Positions 1 to 8,378 of a stretch of 14,527 nt of DNA are shown here, piece after piece (within the stretch, counting starts at the first letter, position 1; every line of letters starts with the position of its first letter). Under the pieces are notes generated by a model. The model was not told the origin of the DNA, made no database searches, and saw nothing but the letters and a program-made list of their open reading frames with translations. Origin of the DNA: Bacteroidota bacterium (GTDB taxonomy: Bacteria > Bacteroidota > Kryptoniia > Kryptoniales > JAKASW01). Location: contig JAJYOS010000054.1 in NCBI GenBank assembly GCA_021796055.1, positions 1 through 14,527 of the forward strand, in the 5' to 3' direction. The position numbers and the translations under genes are program-made.

Positions 1-813
1 TCGACTGGTAACAGGCGCGGGCTGCAGGCGGATTCAACCGAAAGAGTAAACTCCCAATACTCCAGACTTCGACAAGGTCTAATCAATCTGGTCAAATTGG
101 TGATCCCCGTGTCTCTAAATTTGATTCTGTTTTCATACATCGTTGGCCATATCAACTTCATCAATCGGAACCGGTTGATCGACACGACGCTCGCGTCTGT
201 CGACCATTGGCTGACGGGGGCGTACCTGTTTGTCAGCCTTCAAAATCTGAAGCTCCCCCTTTGGTTTGTGAAAGGGGTGATTCTTTCTTTCGCAAATCTT
301 CCTCTCTTCATGGTCTTCTGCGCAGCGGTGGCATACTTGAAGGATAAACTTGTCTTTTCAAAGTACGCGGTAGCCTTCTTCACGAGTATTGTGTTAATGG
401 TGCCGATCTGGCTGTCGGTTCCCGTCATGAGTCCGCAGGATAGATTCATAGACAACGTTTATAATCTCGCGGATCCGCCGCGAATATCTTCGGCGCTCAA
501 TCATTACGAGCCAATGCATCCGGTCAAGTCTTTTCTTAAACAAATGCGGTTGTCAAAAGTCGGCCTCGTTGATATGCCGACGACGACCTTTCCTAGTTCG
601 CACGCGGCTTGGGCCACGCTGGTGCTCATATATCTATTCGAGGCAAGTTCGATTGCCGGTATCCTTATGGCTCCGTTCCTGATCTTGTCCACATTCGGGA
701 CTTTTTATCTCGCCCAGCACTACTTTGTAGACGCGCCTACGGGAATAATCATTGGACTCCTGTCGGTTCTTATATCTTCCGGCTTTTTTAGGAAATGGGA
801 AGCGGACCGGTAA
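1..813 (+). CDS. PAP2-superfamily (Aur1/inositolphosphotransferase-like) membrane protein, probably 5'-partial
   Basis: Integral membrane protein of the type 2 phosphatidic-acid phosphatase superfamily, which hydrolyses or transfers lipid phosphate groups at the membrane. Several hydrophobic stretches are visible, roughly at codons 33-48, 80-120 and 200-265 of the open frame. The motif FPSSHAA has its His codon at 601-603, and a second motif HYFVD has its His at 718-720 and Asp at 730-732. These match the second and third catalytic blocks of the Aur1/PAP2_3 branch (FPSxHA and HYxxD); the classical first block (KX6RP) is not evident. The frame has no stop back to base 1. The first possible starts are TTG at 97 and GTG at 100, and neither has a convincing ribosome-binding site, so the true start is probably left of the window. 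The substrate cannot be deduced. A lipid-linked phosphate role (undecaprenyl or phospholipid) is an inference. Confidence 0.8.
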   Translation, partial: STGNRRGLQADSTERVNSQYSRLRQGLINLVKLVIPVSLNLILFSYIVGHINFINRNRLIDTTLASVDHWLTGAYLFVSLQNLKLPLWFVKGVILSFANLPLFMVFCAAVAYLKDKLVFSKYAVAFFTSIVLMVPIWLSVPVMSPQDRFIDNVYNLADPPRISSALNHYEPMHPVKSFLKQMRLSKVGLVDMPTTTFPSSHAAWATLVLIYLFEASSIAGILMAPFLILSTFGTFYLAQHYFVDAPTGIIIGLLSVLISSGFFRKWEADR

Positions 814-1015
814 TGAGAGAGGACAATCTCGTCCCCCCGCTGAAGTTTGTTTCGGGACAGGCGTAAGTTATCTTGTCGAAGTGGTCTGACGTTTCACGGC
901 TCGCTTCAATAAGCATCTCAAAGCCGAATATTTAATTTCATTCTTTCACTATTCACACTTTTGCTCCCCGCATACGGTGTGGAGAAGCCTAATGAATCAG
1001 GAGTAGGACGAAGCC
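814..1015. other. Intergenic spacer upstream of the GH38 gene
   Basis: This 202-base spacer holds no convincing ORF or hairpin terminator. Its right end carries a purine-rich stretch, AGGAG at 999-1003 followed by TAGGA at 1004-1008, which can serve as the ribosome-binding site for the ATG at 1016. A promoter for the mannosidase gene presumably lies in the AT-rich part around 925-965, but I could not assign -35 and -10 boxes with confidence. Confidence 0.4.
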
Positions 1016-4000
1016 ATGAGAACATTGGATAATTCGTTTTCAAACCGATGGAAAGTTACGGGGGAACGTCACTCATACCTCTCGGCGTCCAGCCACGGCG
1101 GACTGAGACACGGAGCCGCTTCCGTTGCACACCGCCTCGCTACAGCTCGCGGCGGCTTGTTTATCGCCTCGCTTCTGATTCTCCTTCTGACTTGTTTACG
1201 GACCTCGGCGTCCGCTCAGATCAGGGAAGTGCTCGATTTGTCCGCGAACTCGAAAGGGTGGTTTGAAGGCTTTCGGAAAAATCTCGGTGGAAACGAGTTC
1301 CCTTATTTCACTTTCAGGAGTGACGTTACCAAGGGACTTTTGACGCGATGCACGGACGGAAAGATGACAATAGAGTGGGAGACCGCCAAAATCCCGACGG
1401 ATTGGGACAAGAAGGAAGCGGGATTCTTGTGGATAGCTGCGGTCAATCTTACATCGCAGCCGGGGACTTTCGATGTCTCCGTGAATGGCGAGAAACGGTT
1501 TGAGATCGTCGCGTCAAAGCGGAAAGATTGGACCTTGACCACCAAAGACGGCGGAAAGCTCGCCTTCACTACAGTCCAGACAGATCAGTACGGTGACGCG
1601 CATGGATATATGTCTCTGCTCGCGCCTGCATCTTGGCTGCGGAAGGGGGAGGGACAGGTCATAAGCATTACGGGCCAGGCACAAAATCAAAACACTTGGG
1701 TCATTGTTTTTAGGGCGAAGGACGCGCTCTCTTACCTGCACAACTCCGTCGCAAAGAATGTCTGGATGGAAATTGACTTTGTGAAACGTCCCGACGGCAT
1801 CGAGGGCACCGTGCGCGCCCCGCTGACGCTCGCGGACGACACGGTTAGATATCTTTCCGGTAGGAACGGGGGGGATTTAATACTCTCCGGTAAATCAGGT
1901 CAGGCAATAGGTACGATTTCCCTCCCATCGTCGGCGATCAACAGCCGGTTCGATCTGTCGGATTCACATGGTGAGATCTTTCTTTTGAAATCTCTCGGGC
2001 AGGAGGGAAGAACGACGTGCCTTCTCTCAAATTCCATCCTGGTGGATGAAAGCAGGAATGAAGGAGGAGTGCTCCGCATTACCGCTCGCAGAAACTATGA
2101 CCCGAAGCTTGTCTCTGGGCTTGACAGCCTGTCATCCACGGATCTGGCTAACGGGAAGATTTATCTGATGAATTCGAGTCACCAGGACATTGCCTGGATG
2201 GACTCGCCGGAGAAATGCGAAATTGACCGCGACACGATGCTGGTCACGCCGTTACTCAAGAAGATGGTACAGGACTCAAGCTATCGATTTGACCTGGAGG
2301 AATCATTGATCCTGAGAGAGTACATCTCGCGCCACCCGTCAAAGAAAAATCTTATCGGGAAGTTGTTGAGGGACGGACGTATCTCCTGTGGGGCAAACTT
2401 CACGCAGCCATACGAAGACATGTATTCGGGCGAATCGTTGGCGCGACAAATATATTTCGGCGCGAAATGGCTGGAGGACGAATTTGGTTATTACCCCAAA
2501 GTCTATTGGAGCGAAGATGTCCCGGGTAGGACGCCGCAGATGATGCAGATACTTAGGAAGTCCGGCGTTAAATATATGATGATAAGCAGGATGCAAAAGG
2601 GACTTTACAGATGGTACAGTCCCGATGGATCGTACGTGACGATGTTTTCGCCTGGTCACTACGCCGACGCATTCACGCCGCTCCACAAGGGTTTCTATTC
2701 CGCGGCAGGGTTCCTGGCAGGAAATTCACTGTACTTCAAGAAATTCTATTCTTCGAATACCAAGTCTCCGGTTATGCCTGTTCTTTCCGACTGGGATATG
2801 AGCACGCCGCAGGATTACACTCGTTTGATAAGCGACTGGGACAATATAGGGGAGCGTCGTCTCGGCAATGGCGACATCGTCCCGATCTCAGTCCCGAAAA
2901 TTAAGATCGCGACCGCAACCGATTTTTTCCGCGCGATGCTTGCCGACAAGCCGAAGCTGAATGTTTTGTCGGGCGAACGCCCCGACGTGTGGGTTTACAT
3001 CCACGGACCATCGCACGAGAAAGCCTTGACCGCCAGCCGCGAGGGGGACATCCTCCTTACCGAAGCGGAAAAGTTCGCGACGGCAAACGCTCTGCTCGAC
3101 GGCTCTTTCAGGAATTACCCGGCGGATCAGCTAAGAAGAGCATGGGAAGCCAAGGTGTACCCCGATCATGGATGGGGAGGCAAGCATGGGGATATCACCG
3201 ACGATACGTTTCGCCGAAAATTTGATTACGCGAGGAGCGTAGGGAAAAAGGTGCTCGGCGAGAATTTGGACGAGATCGCTTCGAGAGTCAGAACTGAAAC
3301 CGGGAAAGGTCGCCCGCTCGTCGTATTTAACGGGATGAACGCTGAGAGGACTGACCCGGTTTCGGTGGTGGTCAGGTTTGACGAGGGGCGGGCCCGCGAT
3401 GTCAGGATGTTTGACGCGAGTGGGAATAAGCTCGCGTGTCAGTTGAGCGATAAGACGAACTACCCTGATGGATCCATCCGTCGGGCGAAGATACATTTCA
3501 TCGCGCCGAATGTCCCGCCGATTGGCTATGAAACGTTTTACATGCGACCTGTTGTGACGAATGCCGCCGAAAGGATTCCCCCATTTACTGGCGAGGTCCA
3601 GACAGAGTACTATAAACTTAGATTCACAAATGGCGGCCTTGCATCTATATATGACAGGCAACTGAAAGTCGAGCTGATCAACTCGCGTGAGTTTGCCGCC
3701 GGCGAGGTGTTCACAATGCACTCGGAGGGGACGGGCGCGGGAGAGTTTGCCGACATACAGCAGCCCGACACTACCGGATTTGATCGGACCGGAGCTTACA
3801 CTACGCAGTGGAAGATTGTGAATGATGGAAAAGTTTACACTACCTACGAATATCGCCAGAAGATTCGTTATGCTGTCGTGGATGAACGAATTCGCGTTTA
3901 CCATCAATTGAAACGGATCGATTTCAACGTCGCGCTTCTGAATTGGCAGGGAGTACTTTACCGTGAATTCAGAATGGCCCTCCCGCTAAACATGAAGCAC

Positions 4001-4690
4001 GGAGAGGTTTCGTATGAGGTGCCTTTCGGAGCGGTCACGGTTGGCAAGGGTGAGATTGCAGGAGCTGCCGGCGAGCGGTACACGACCCCGTGTAGTGAAG
4101 TCCACCCGCGAGGAATCCAGAACTGGATAGGCGCGGATGGCCGCAGATTCGGCGTTACCATGAGCTCTTCCGTTGCCGTGGCGGATTGGATCGATCCGAC
4201 AGGCAAGTCGCACTCTTATCCGATTTTACAGCCTATTCTTCTAGCTTCAAGGGAAAGCTGCAATCCCGAGGGCAACGAGTATTTGCAGACTGGGGATCAT
4301 TACTATCATTTCTCAATTACCTCGCATAAACCGGGATGGCTGAACGGTGAAACGTTTGGCCGCGGCGCGAATGAAAGCTTGATCGGTGTTTGGGCGGATC
4401 ATCGATATGCGGATGCCACTCTCGGAGAATCCATGAGCTTTTTCCATACCAATAGTCCAAACGTGCTTGTCTCGACTGTTAAGAAGGCAGAGGATAGGGA
4501 CGCCGTCGTCGCGCGGATCGTGGACATGGAAGGTAAGGATAGGACTGTCAAGTTCATCAGTTTCAAGCCGATCAGCGACGCGCATCGGACCAATTTAATC
4601 GAATCAAAGGAAGGCCCCCTTCCATCAAAGAAAAACGAAATTGAAATAAGACTTGGACACAATTCAATAGATACATTTGAATTTAAATGA
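1016..4690 (+). CDS. Exported glycoside hydrolase family 38 (alpha-mannosidase-like)
   Basis: Retaining, zinc-dependent alpha-mannosidase family enzyme of 1224 residues that probably cuts alpha-mannosides outside the cytoplasm. A hydrophobic segment at residues 48-61 followed by SASA|Q gives a likely signal-peptidase I site after A67. Residues about 70-375 form an extra, beta-rich N-terminal region of unknown role. The GH38 catalytic part follows. SHQDIAW carries H389 and D391, the expected zinc ligands. WSEDVPGRTPQ places the probable nucleophile at D501 (E500 is adjacent). HGPSHEKA supplies H663 and H667, one of which should be the last metal ligand. DHGWGG (717-722) is typical of bacterial members. 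The GH38 C-terminal beta domain spans roughly 870-1130. The n-region before the hydrophobic core is unusually long (47 residues), but no better start with a basic n-region exists in frame. The gene is convergent with the thioesterase gene. The exact substrate linkage is unknown. Confidence 0.9.
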   Translation: MRTLDNSFSNRWKVTGERHSYLSASSHGGLRHGAASVAHRLATARGGLFIASLLILLLTCLRTSASAQIREVLDLSANSKGWFEGFRKNLGGNEFPYFTFRSDVTKGLLTRCTDGKMTIEWETAKIPTDWDKKEAGFLWIAAVNLTSQPGTFDVSVNGEKRFEIVASKRKDWTLTTKDGGKLAFTTVQTDQYGDAHGYMSLLAPASWLRKGEGQVISITGQAQNQNTWVIVFRAKDALSYLHNSVAKNVWMEIDFVKRPDGIEGTVRAPLTLADDTVRYLSGRNGGDLILSGKSGQAIGTISLPSSAINSRFDLSDSHGEIFLLKSLGQEGRTTCLLSNSILVDESRNEGGVLRITARRNYDPKLVSGLDSLSSTDLANGKIYLMNSSHQDIAWMDSPEKCEIDRDTMLVTPLLKKMVQDSSYRFDLEESLILREYISRHPSKKNLIGKLLRDGRISCGANFTQPYEDMYSGESLARQIYFGAKWLEDEFGYYPKVYWSEDVPGRTPQMMQILRKSGVKYMMISRMQKGLYRWYSPDGSYVTMFSPGHYADAFTPLHKGFYSAAGFLAGNSLYFKKFYSSNTKSPVMPVLSDWDMSTPQDYTRLISDWDNIGERRLGNGDIVPISVPKIKIATATDFFRAMLADKPKLNVLSGERPDVWVYIHGPSHEKALTASREGDILLTEAEKFATANALLDGSFRNYPADQLRRAWEAKVYPDHGWGGKHGDITDDTFRRKFDYARSVGKKVLGENLDEIASRVRTETGKGRPLVVFNGMNAERTDPVSVVVRFDEGRARDVRMFDASGNKLACQLSDKTNYPDGSIRRAKIHFIAPNVPPIGYETFYMRPVVTNAAERIPPFTGEVQTEYYKLRFTNGGLASIYDRQLKVELINSREFAAGEVFTMHSEGTGAGEFADIQQPDTTGFDRTGAYTTQWKIVNDGKVYTTYEYRQKIRYAVVDERIRVYHQLKRIDFNVALLNWQGVLYREFRMALPLNMKHGEVSYEVPFGAVTVGKGEIAGAAGERYTTPCSEVHPRGIQNWIGADGRRFGVTMSSSVAVADWIDPTGKSHSYPILQPILLASRESCNPEGNEYLQTGDHYYHFSITSHKPGWLNGETFGRGANESLIGVWADHRYADATLGESMSFFHTNSPNVLVSTVKKAEDRDAVVARIVDMEGKDRTVKFISFKPISDAHRTNLIESKEGPLPSKKNEIEIRLGHNSIDTFEFK

Positions 4691-4708
4691 GATGATTGGA
4701 GCGCCTTA

Positions 4709-5179
4709 CTATTTGCTCTGCATGCTGTCGGGCATCCTGACGGCCACGAGTTTCCCTCTGGCTGTGACGGTACCGTTCGCGAATACGCTTATTTCTGAAA
4801 TCACTTTTCTCCCCTTCAGCTCGAGTATCTTTCCTTTGAGTTCCAGCTCGATCCCAAGCGGGGTAGGTCTCAGGTAATCGACTTGAAGCGAAGCGGTAAC
4901 GAAACGGAGAGGCGGCAGACTCCCGGGCTCCCTTCCTTCGCTTCGATATGTTGCCAGCGCCGCCGTTCCCGTACCATGACAGTCGATTAAAGAGGCGATC
5001 AGTCCTCCGTACACGTAACCGGGGACCGCGATGTGATATTCCTTTGGCGTAAAACGCGCGAGTGTTTCCTCGCCGTCCCAATAGCTCTTTAAGTGATGCC
5101 CCTGTTCATTGAGTCTTCCACAACCGTAACAATAGCTGAGTTCTTCAGGATAGTAGTCCTGTACTCCTTTGGGTTCCAT
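4709..5179 (-). CDS. PaaI/4HBT-type hotdog-fold thioesterase
   Basis: Small cytoplasmic acyl-CoA (or acyl-ACP) thioesterase-like protein of 156 residues, the usual length for a single hotdog domain. An N-terminal CYGCG motif (17-21) followed by N24 and G27 is characteristic of a PaaI-like subgroup and could bind a metal or simply be structural. The core helix has YGGLIASLIDCH at 57-68, where D66 occupies the position of the catalytic acid in the PaaI family and G58-G59 the usual glycine pair. A central strand segment reads VDYLRPTP, also typical. The start at 5179 is fixed by an AGGAGG site five bases upstream. The gene lies on the opposite strand to its neighbours and is monocistronic here. 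The acyl substrate cannot be inferred from context. Confidence 0.85.
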   Translation of the reverse strand: MEPKGVQDYYPEELSYCYGCGRLNEQGHHLKSYWDGEETLARFTPKEYHIAVPGYVYGGLIASLIDCHGTGTAALATYRSEGREPGSLPPLRFVTASLQVDYLRPTPLGIELELKGKILELKGRKVISEISVFANGTVTARGKLVAVRMPDSMQSK

Positions 5180-5184
5180 CTTGT

Positions 5185-5190
5185 CCTCCT
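5185..5190 (-). promoter_or_regulatory. Strong Shine-Dalgarno site of the thioesterase gene
   Basis: The plus strand reads CCTCCT, which is AGGAGG on the minus strand, five bases before the ATG at 5179. It is a near-perfect anti-16S complement and decides the start of the thioesterase. Confidence 0.85.
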
Positions 5191-5546
5191 GACAATTGTC
5201 TTAGTGCTTCCCATTGTTCTGCTTCAATTTCCGGCCCGTCGCGTGGCGATCATCATCTCCAGCGAACAGCTTCTCGACACGATTTAGGTGTGTGCGATCA
5301 TGAATTTACCTGGTCTAAATTACAAAATTGGGAGTGAAGTTGTCCACCGACTTCTAAAGCATTCATTGGCTTTTGATAAATATAGGCGCGGATGAAAGCT
5401 CTTGGAGAAATGCGGACCGATATTTAGATTACAACAGTGCGCCCACTGAGCAAGCGGCATTTTGTTATTCAATTCTAAATCATGAGTCGTAAATGCAGGA
5501 TACCTATGCGGTGCGGACTGCTTAGTGATCCCGCAAAGACACCTAA
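5191..5546. other. Divergent intergenic region between thioesterase and sensor kinase genes
   Basis: This 356-base, AT-richer stretch must hold the promoters of both the minus-strand thioesterase and the plus-strand kinase-regulator pair. I see no convincing coding frame; the open frames across it are short and lack ribosome-binding sites. Two similar AT-rich 12-mers occur, at 5316-5327 (TAAATTACAAAA) and 5425-5436 (TAGATTACAACA), with 10 of 12 bases identical. No -35/-10 pair fits well, no hairpin terminator is visible and no riboswitch was recognised. Confidence 0.4.
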
Positions 5547-8369
5547 TTGACCGCGGCCGGCAAGCCGCAGGCGGAAGTCGTGAAGAGAAGAGCCAGCAGA
5601 ACCACCGCATTGTTACGAAACTGGTTGATACTTTCCTCAATTCTCGCCGTTTGCCTTACAACCGGAGGGTTTCTTTACTACGGAATCGAGAAGAGAAGAA
5701 TCCTTGTCGAAAAGTATAGAGACATAGAATCTATAATCAATCTCGAGACAAAGGAGATAGAGCGGTGGCGAATTGAGCGGCTGGCGGACGCGCGTGAGCT
5801 TGCCAATAGCCCGCTCATTGGCGCTTCAGTGCGACAGTGGGTTCGCAATCCTAATGACGAAAGGTTGAAGACGCTTCTGGAGAGGCAACTTCGGCTTGAG
5901 CAAAGACTCACTCTCTATTCAGGCGCATTCGTAGTCGATACCAATGGTCAAACCGTTATAGGAAGGGGCGTAGGACTTTCTCGCATCAACAATTCTGAAG
6001 TGAGTGCGTTCAATGAAGTCCTTTCAAGTGGAACTCCCGCCATCGGTGATTTCTTTCGCACGTCTGGCGGCAATGTATGCATAGATGCTTTTGACGCTGT
6101 CAGGAACAGACATGGTCGCTCCGTTGCGGTCATCGTATTGAGGACAGCCGCCAGCAATTTCCTGTTCCCATTAATAGATACCTGGCCGATAGCGACGAAG
6201 TCCGCGAGATCCATACTTGCGGAGAGACTCGGAAATAATGTCAGGATAATTTGCGGACCAGGTTCAGATGGGCGAGCTACGGTGATGAAGTCATTTTCTC
6301 TCATGGATACGAACCTGGTTGAAGTGAAAGCGGCGTTGGGATACGCTGGAAAATTCGAAGGAGAGGGATTGAAAGGTCAGCAGATTCTCGCCTATTTGCG
6401 ACCGATCCCGGAGACCCCATGGTTCTTTGTCGGCCAGATGGACTTGAGTGAAATACTCGCCGAAGCGAATTTTCGCGGTGGAATGGTCGGTCTAATTGTT
6501 TTATTGACCGTTGGGCTTGCCGTTTTTGGGACCGCATACGCGTATCGGCGCGAGGAAGCGGCGATTTACCGGGAGTTACTTAGTGTTAAGGGCGAGCACC
6601 GTAAGGAAACCGAGAAGATGGAGCGTCTCGGGACAATTGTAAAATTCTCTGACGATGCAATTCTCGGCGGGACACTCGATGGAATAATTACGAGCTGGAA
6701 TGTTGGGGCGGAACGAATTTACGGATACAGCGAGTATGAGGCGGTAGGTAAATCTATTGGTTTTCTATCGGCGCCAGGGCGCGAAGGGGAAGCCTCACGA
6801 ATTCTTACCGACATTCGTAATGGAAAGCCAATCCGCCGTTATGAAACGATCAGGAAGCGGAAGGATGGCACGATAATAGACGTCTCCCTAACGGTTTCTC
6901 CGATTATTAATGCTGAGAATACCGCTGAAGGTTTTTCCTCCGTCTCTAGGGACATCACCGATCTCAAGCGAGCGGAAAACGATTTGGCACGCTTTTTTGA
7001 CCTCGTGCCTGACCTGGTGGCCATAGTGGGTTCTGGCGGATACTTCAAGAAACTCAACCCGGCCTGGCAAAGAATCTTGGGGTATACCTTAGATGAATTA
7101 TATTCGGAGCCGATCACGAGCTTAATAAACCCGGCGGATGTTGAGAGGACTTTGGAGGAAATTCAAAGGCAGCTAGATGGATTTCCGACGTTGAATTTTA
7201 TAAACAGATACAGGTGCAAGGACGGAGCATACAGGGTCCTTGAATGGCAGGCGGCTCCTTCTCCTGACGGGGAGAACCGTTATTTAGCGGGCAGAGATAT
7301 TACGGAAAGACAGGAGGCTGAGAAGGTGTTAAGGCTCCAATCAAGCGCTCTGCAGTCGGCATCAAGCGCCATTGTCATAACCAACCGAGCGGGGGAAATA
7401 AATTATGTGAACTCCGCCTTTACAAGACTGACCGGCTACACCGGCGAGGAGGTGCTTGGGCGGAACCTAAGGATCCTCAAATCCGGAAAGCAGCCAGAGT
7501 CGTTCTATGCCAATATGTGGTCTACCATTACCGCGGGCGCGGTGTGGCAGGGGCAGCTTGTGAACAGGAGGAAAGACGGAACACATTACATGGAGGAACA
7601 AACAATAACTCCGGTCCGGGCAGAGGCAGGTGGGGGGATAACTCATTTTATCGCAATTAAGACTGACGTAACAGAACGCATTGAGGCAGAAAGGAAGCTC
7701 AGAGAATCCGTATCGCAGCTGCATGAACTCAGCGAAAGGATTGAAAAAGTCAGAGAAGATGAACGGAAGGCTTTATCGCATGAAGTCCATGACGAGCTTG
7801 GACAGATTCTGACCGCGGTGAGAATGAGCATTGTTAAACTTAACGATTACAGAAACAAGCCGGGTACTAAGTTTGAGAACGAAATGATGAAGGCGATCAG
7901 CAGCGTGGATGACGCTATTAAATCTGTTAGAGACATTGCCGGCAGGCTCCGTCCCGGTGTCCTCGATCTCTTGGGCCTCATTCCTGCTATCAAATGGCAG
8001 GTGGATCAGTTCAGGCAGCAATACGGCATCTCTTGCTCTCTCCGAGTTCCAAAGGAGGAGAAAAAAGTAGACGATGAAAGAGCCACTGTCCTTTTCAGGA
8101 TCCTCCAGGAAGGACTGACGAATATCGCCCGACACGCACGCGCAGGGAATGTGGCCGTCACGTTCTCGGCTGGCGAACACGATTATAAGATGGTAATTTC
8201 TGACGACGGCATCGGCATCACCGAAGAACAGGCTAATAGTCCTCACTCTTTCGGTCTAATGGGGATTAAAGAGCGTTTGAGGCCACTCGGAGGGAATTTC
8301 ATGATCCGCCGGCGCCCCGAAGGAGGTGGCACGGAAATAAGAGTCGATTTGCCAAAAAGTATCCATTGA
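5547..8369 (+). CDS. Membrane sensor histidine kinase: Cache-like sensor, three PAS domains, HisKA_3/HATPase core
   Basis: Autophosphorylating sensor kinase of the NarL/DesK type. Transmembrane helices lie at about 26-45 and 312-333. They bracket a roughly 260-residue extracytoplasmic domain with Cache-like features (VVDTNGQTVIG; membrane-proximal PIPETPWFFVGQ). Three PAS domains follow at about 363-476, 483-595 and 600-720. The third resembles the NifL flavin-binding PAS (LVNRRKDGTHY). The HisKA_3 dimerisation helix carries LSHEVHDELGQ, with H748 the expected phospho-acceptor. The ATPase domain shows an N-box (852-864), DDGIGI (886-891) and FGLMGIKER (902-910). An in-frame TAA sits immediately before TTG 5547, so the start is that TTG (no clear ribosome site) or GTG 5580, preceded by AGGCGG; both fall before the first membrane helix. 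The stop is 9 bases before the response regulator start, so the two are co-transcribed. The signal is unknown. Confidence 0.92.
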   Translation: MTAAGKPQAEVVKRRASRTTALLRNWLILSSILAVCLTTGGFLYYGIEKRRILVEKYRDIESIINLETKEIERWRIERLADARELANSPLIGASVRQWVRNPNDERLKTLLERQLRLEQRLTLYSGAFVVDTNGQTVIGRGVGLSRINNSEVSAFNEVLSSGTPAIGDFFRTSGGNVCIDAFDAVRNRHGRSVAVIVLRTAASNFLFPLIDTWPIATKSARSILAERLGNNVRIICGPGSDGRATVMKSFSLMDTNLVEVKAALGYAGKFEGEGLKGQQILAYLRPIPETPWFFVGQMDLSEILAEANFRGGMVGLIVLLTVGLAVFGTAYAYRREEAAIYRELLSVKGEHRKETEKMERLGTIVKFSDDAILGGTLDGIITSWNVGAERIYGYSEYEAVGKSIGFLSAPGREGEASRILTDIRNGKPIRRYETIRKRKDGTIIDVSLTVSPIINAENTAEGFSSVSRDITDLKRAENDLARFFDLVPDLVAIVGSGGYFKKLNPAWQRILGYTLDELYSEPITSLINPADVERTLEEIQRQLDGFPTLNFINRYRCKDGAYRVLEWQAAPSPDGENRYLAGRDITERQEAEKVLRLQSSALQSASSAIVITNRAGEINYVNSAFTRLTGYTGEEVLGRNLRILKSGKQPESFYANMWSTITAGAVWQGQLVNRRKDGTHYMEEQTITPVRAEAGGGITHFIAIKTDVTERIEAERKLRESVSQLHELSERIEKVREDERKALSHEVHDELGQILTAVRMSIVKLNDYRNKPGTKFENEMMKAISSVDDAIKSVRDIAGRLRPGVLDLLGLIPAIKWQVDQFRQQYGISCSLRVPKEEKKVDDERATVLFRILQEGLTNIARHARAGNVAVTFSAGEHDYKMVISDDGIGITEEQANSPHSFGLMGIKERLRPLGGNFMIRRRPEGGGTEIRVDLPKSIH

Positions 8370-8378
8370 GAGGAAATC

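Noticed and set aside
1180..1200. A lipoprotein signal (LLLTC) in the mannosidase leader
   Set aside because: Residue before the Cys is Thr rather than Gly, Ala or Ser, and a good signal-peptidase I site (SASA|Q) follows.
3131..3907. A 258-codon open frame on the minus strand inside the mannosidase gene
   Set aside because: It lies wholly within the well-supported GH38 frame, shows no recognisable domain and has no ribosome site; it is an antisense shadow.
5340..5390. A sigma-70 promoter for the kinase gene (TTCTAA or TTGTCC with GATAAA-like boxes)
   Set aside because: Best pairs match only 3 of 6 and 4 of 6 consensus bases, which is not better than chance in AT-rich DNA.
5320..5640. A 106-codon minus-strand frame in the thioesterase-kinase spacer
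   Set aside because: Composition is rich in Ser, Cys, Arg and Pro with no motif, it overlaps the start of the kinase and has no ribosome site.
7773..8246. A 157-codon minus-strand frame within the kinase gene
   Set aside because: It overlaps the conserved HisKA_3 and ATPase regions antisense and has no domain of its own.
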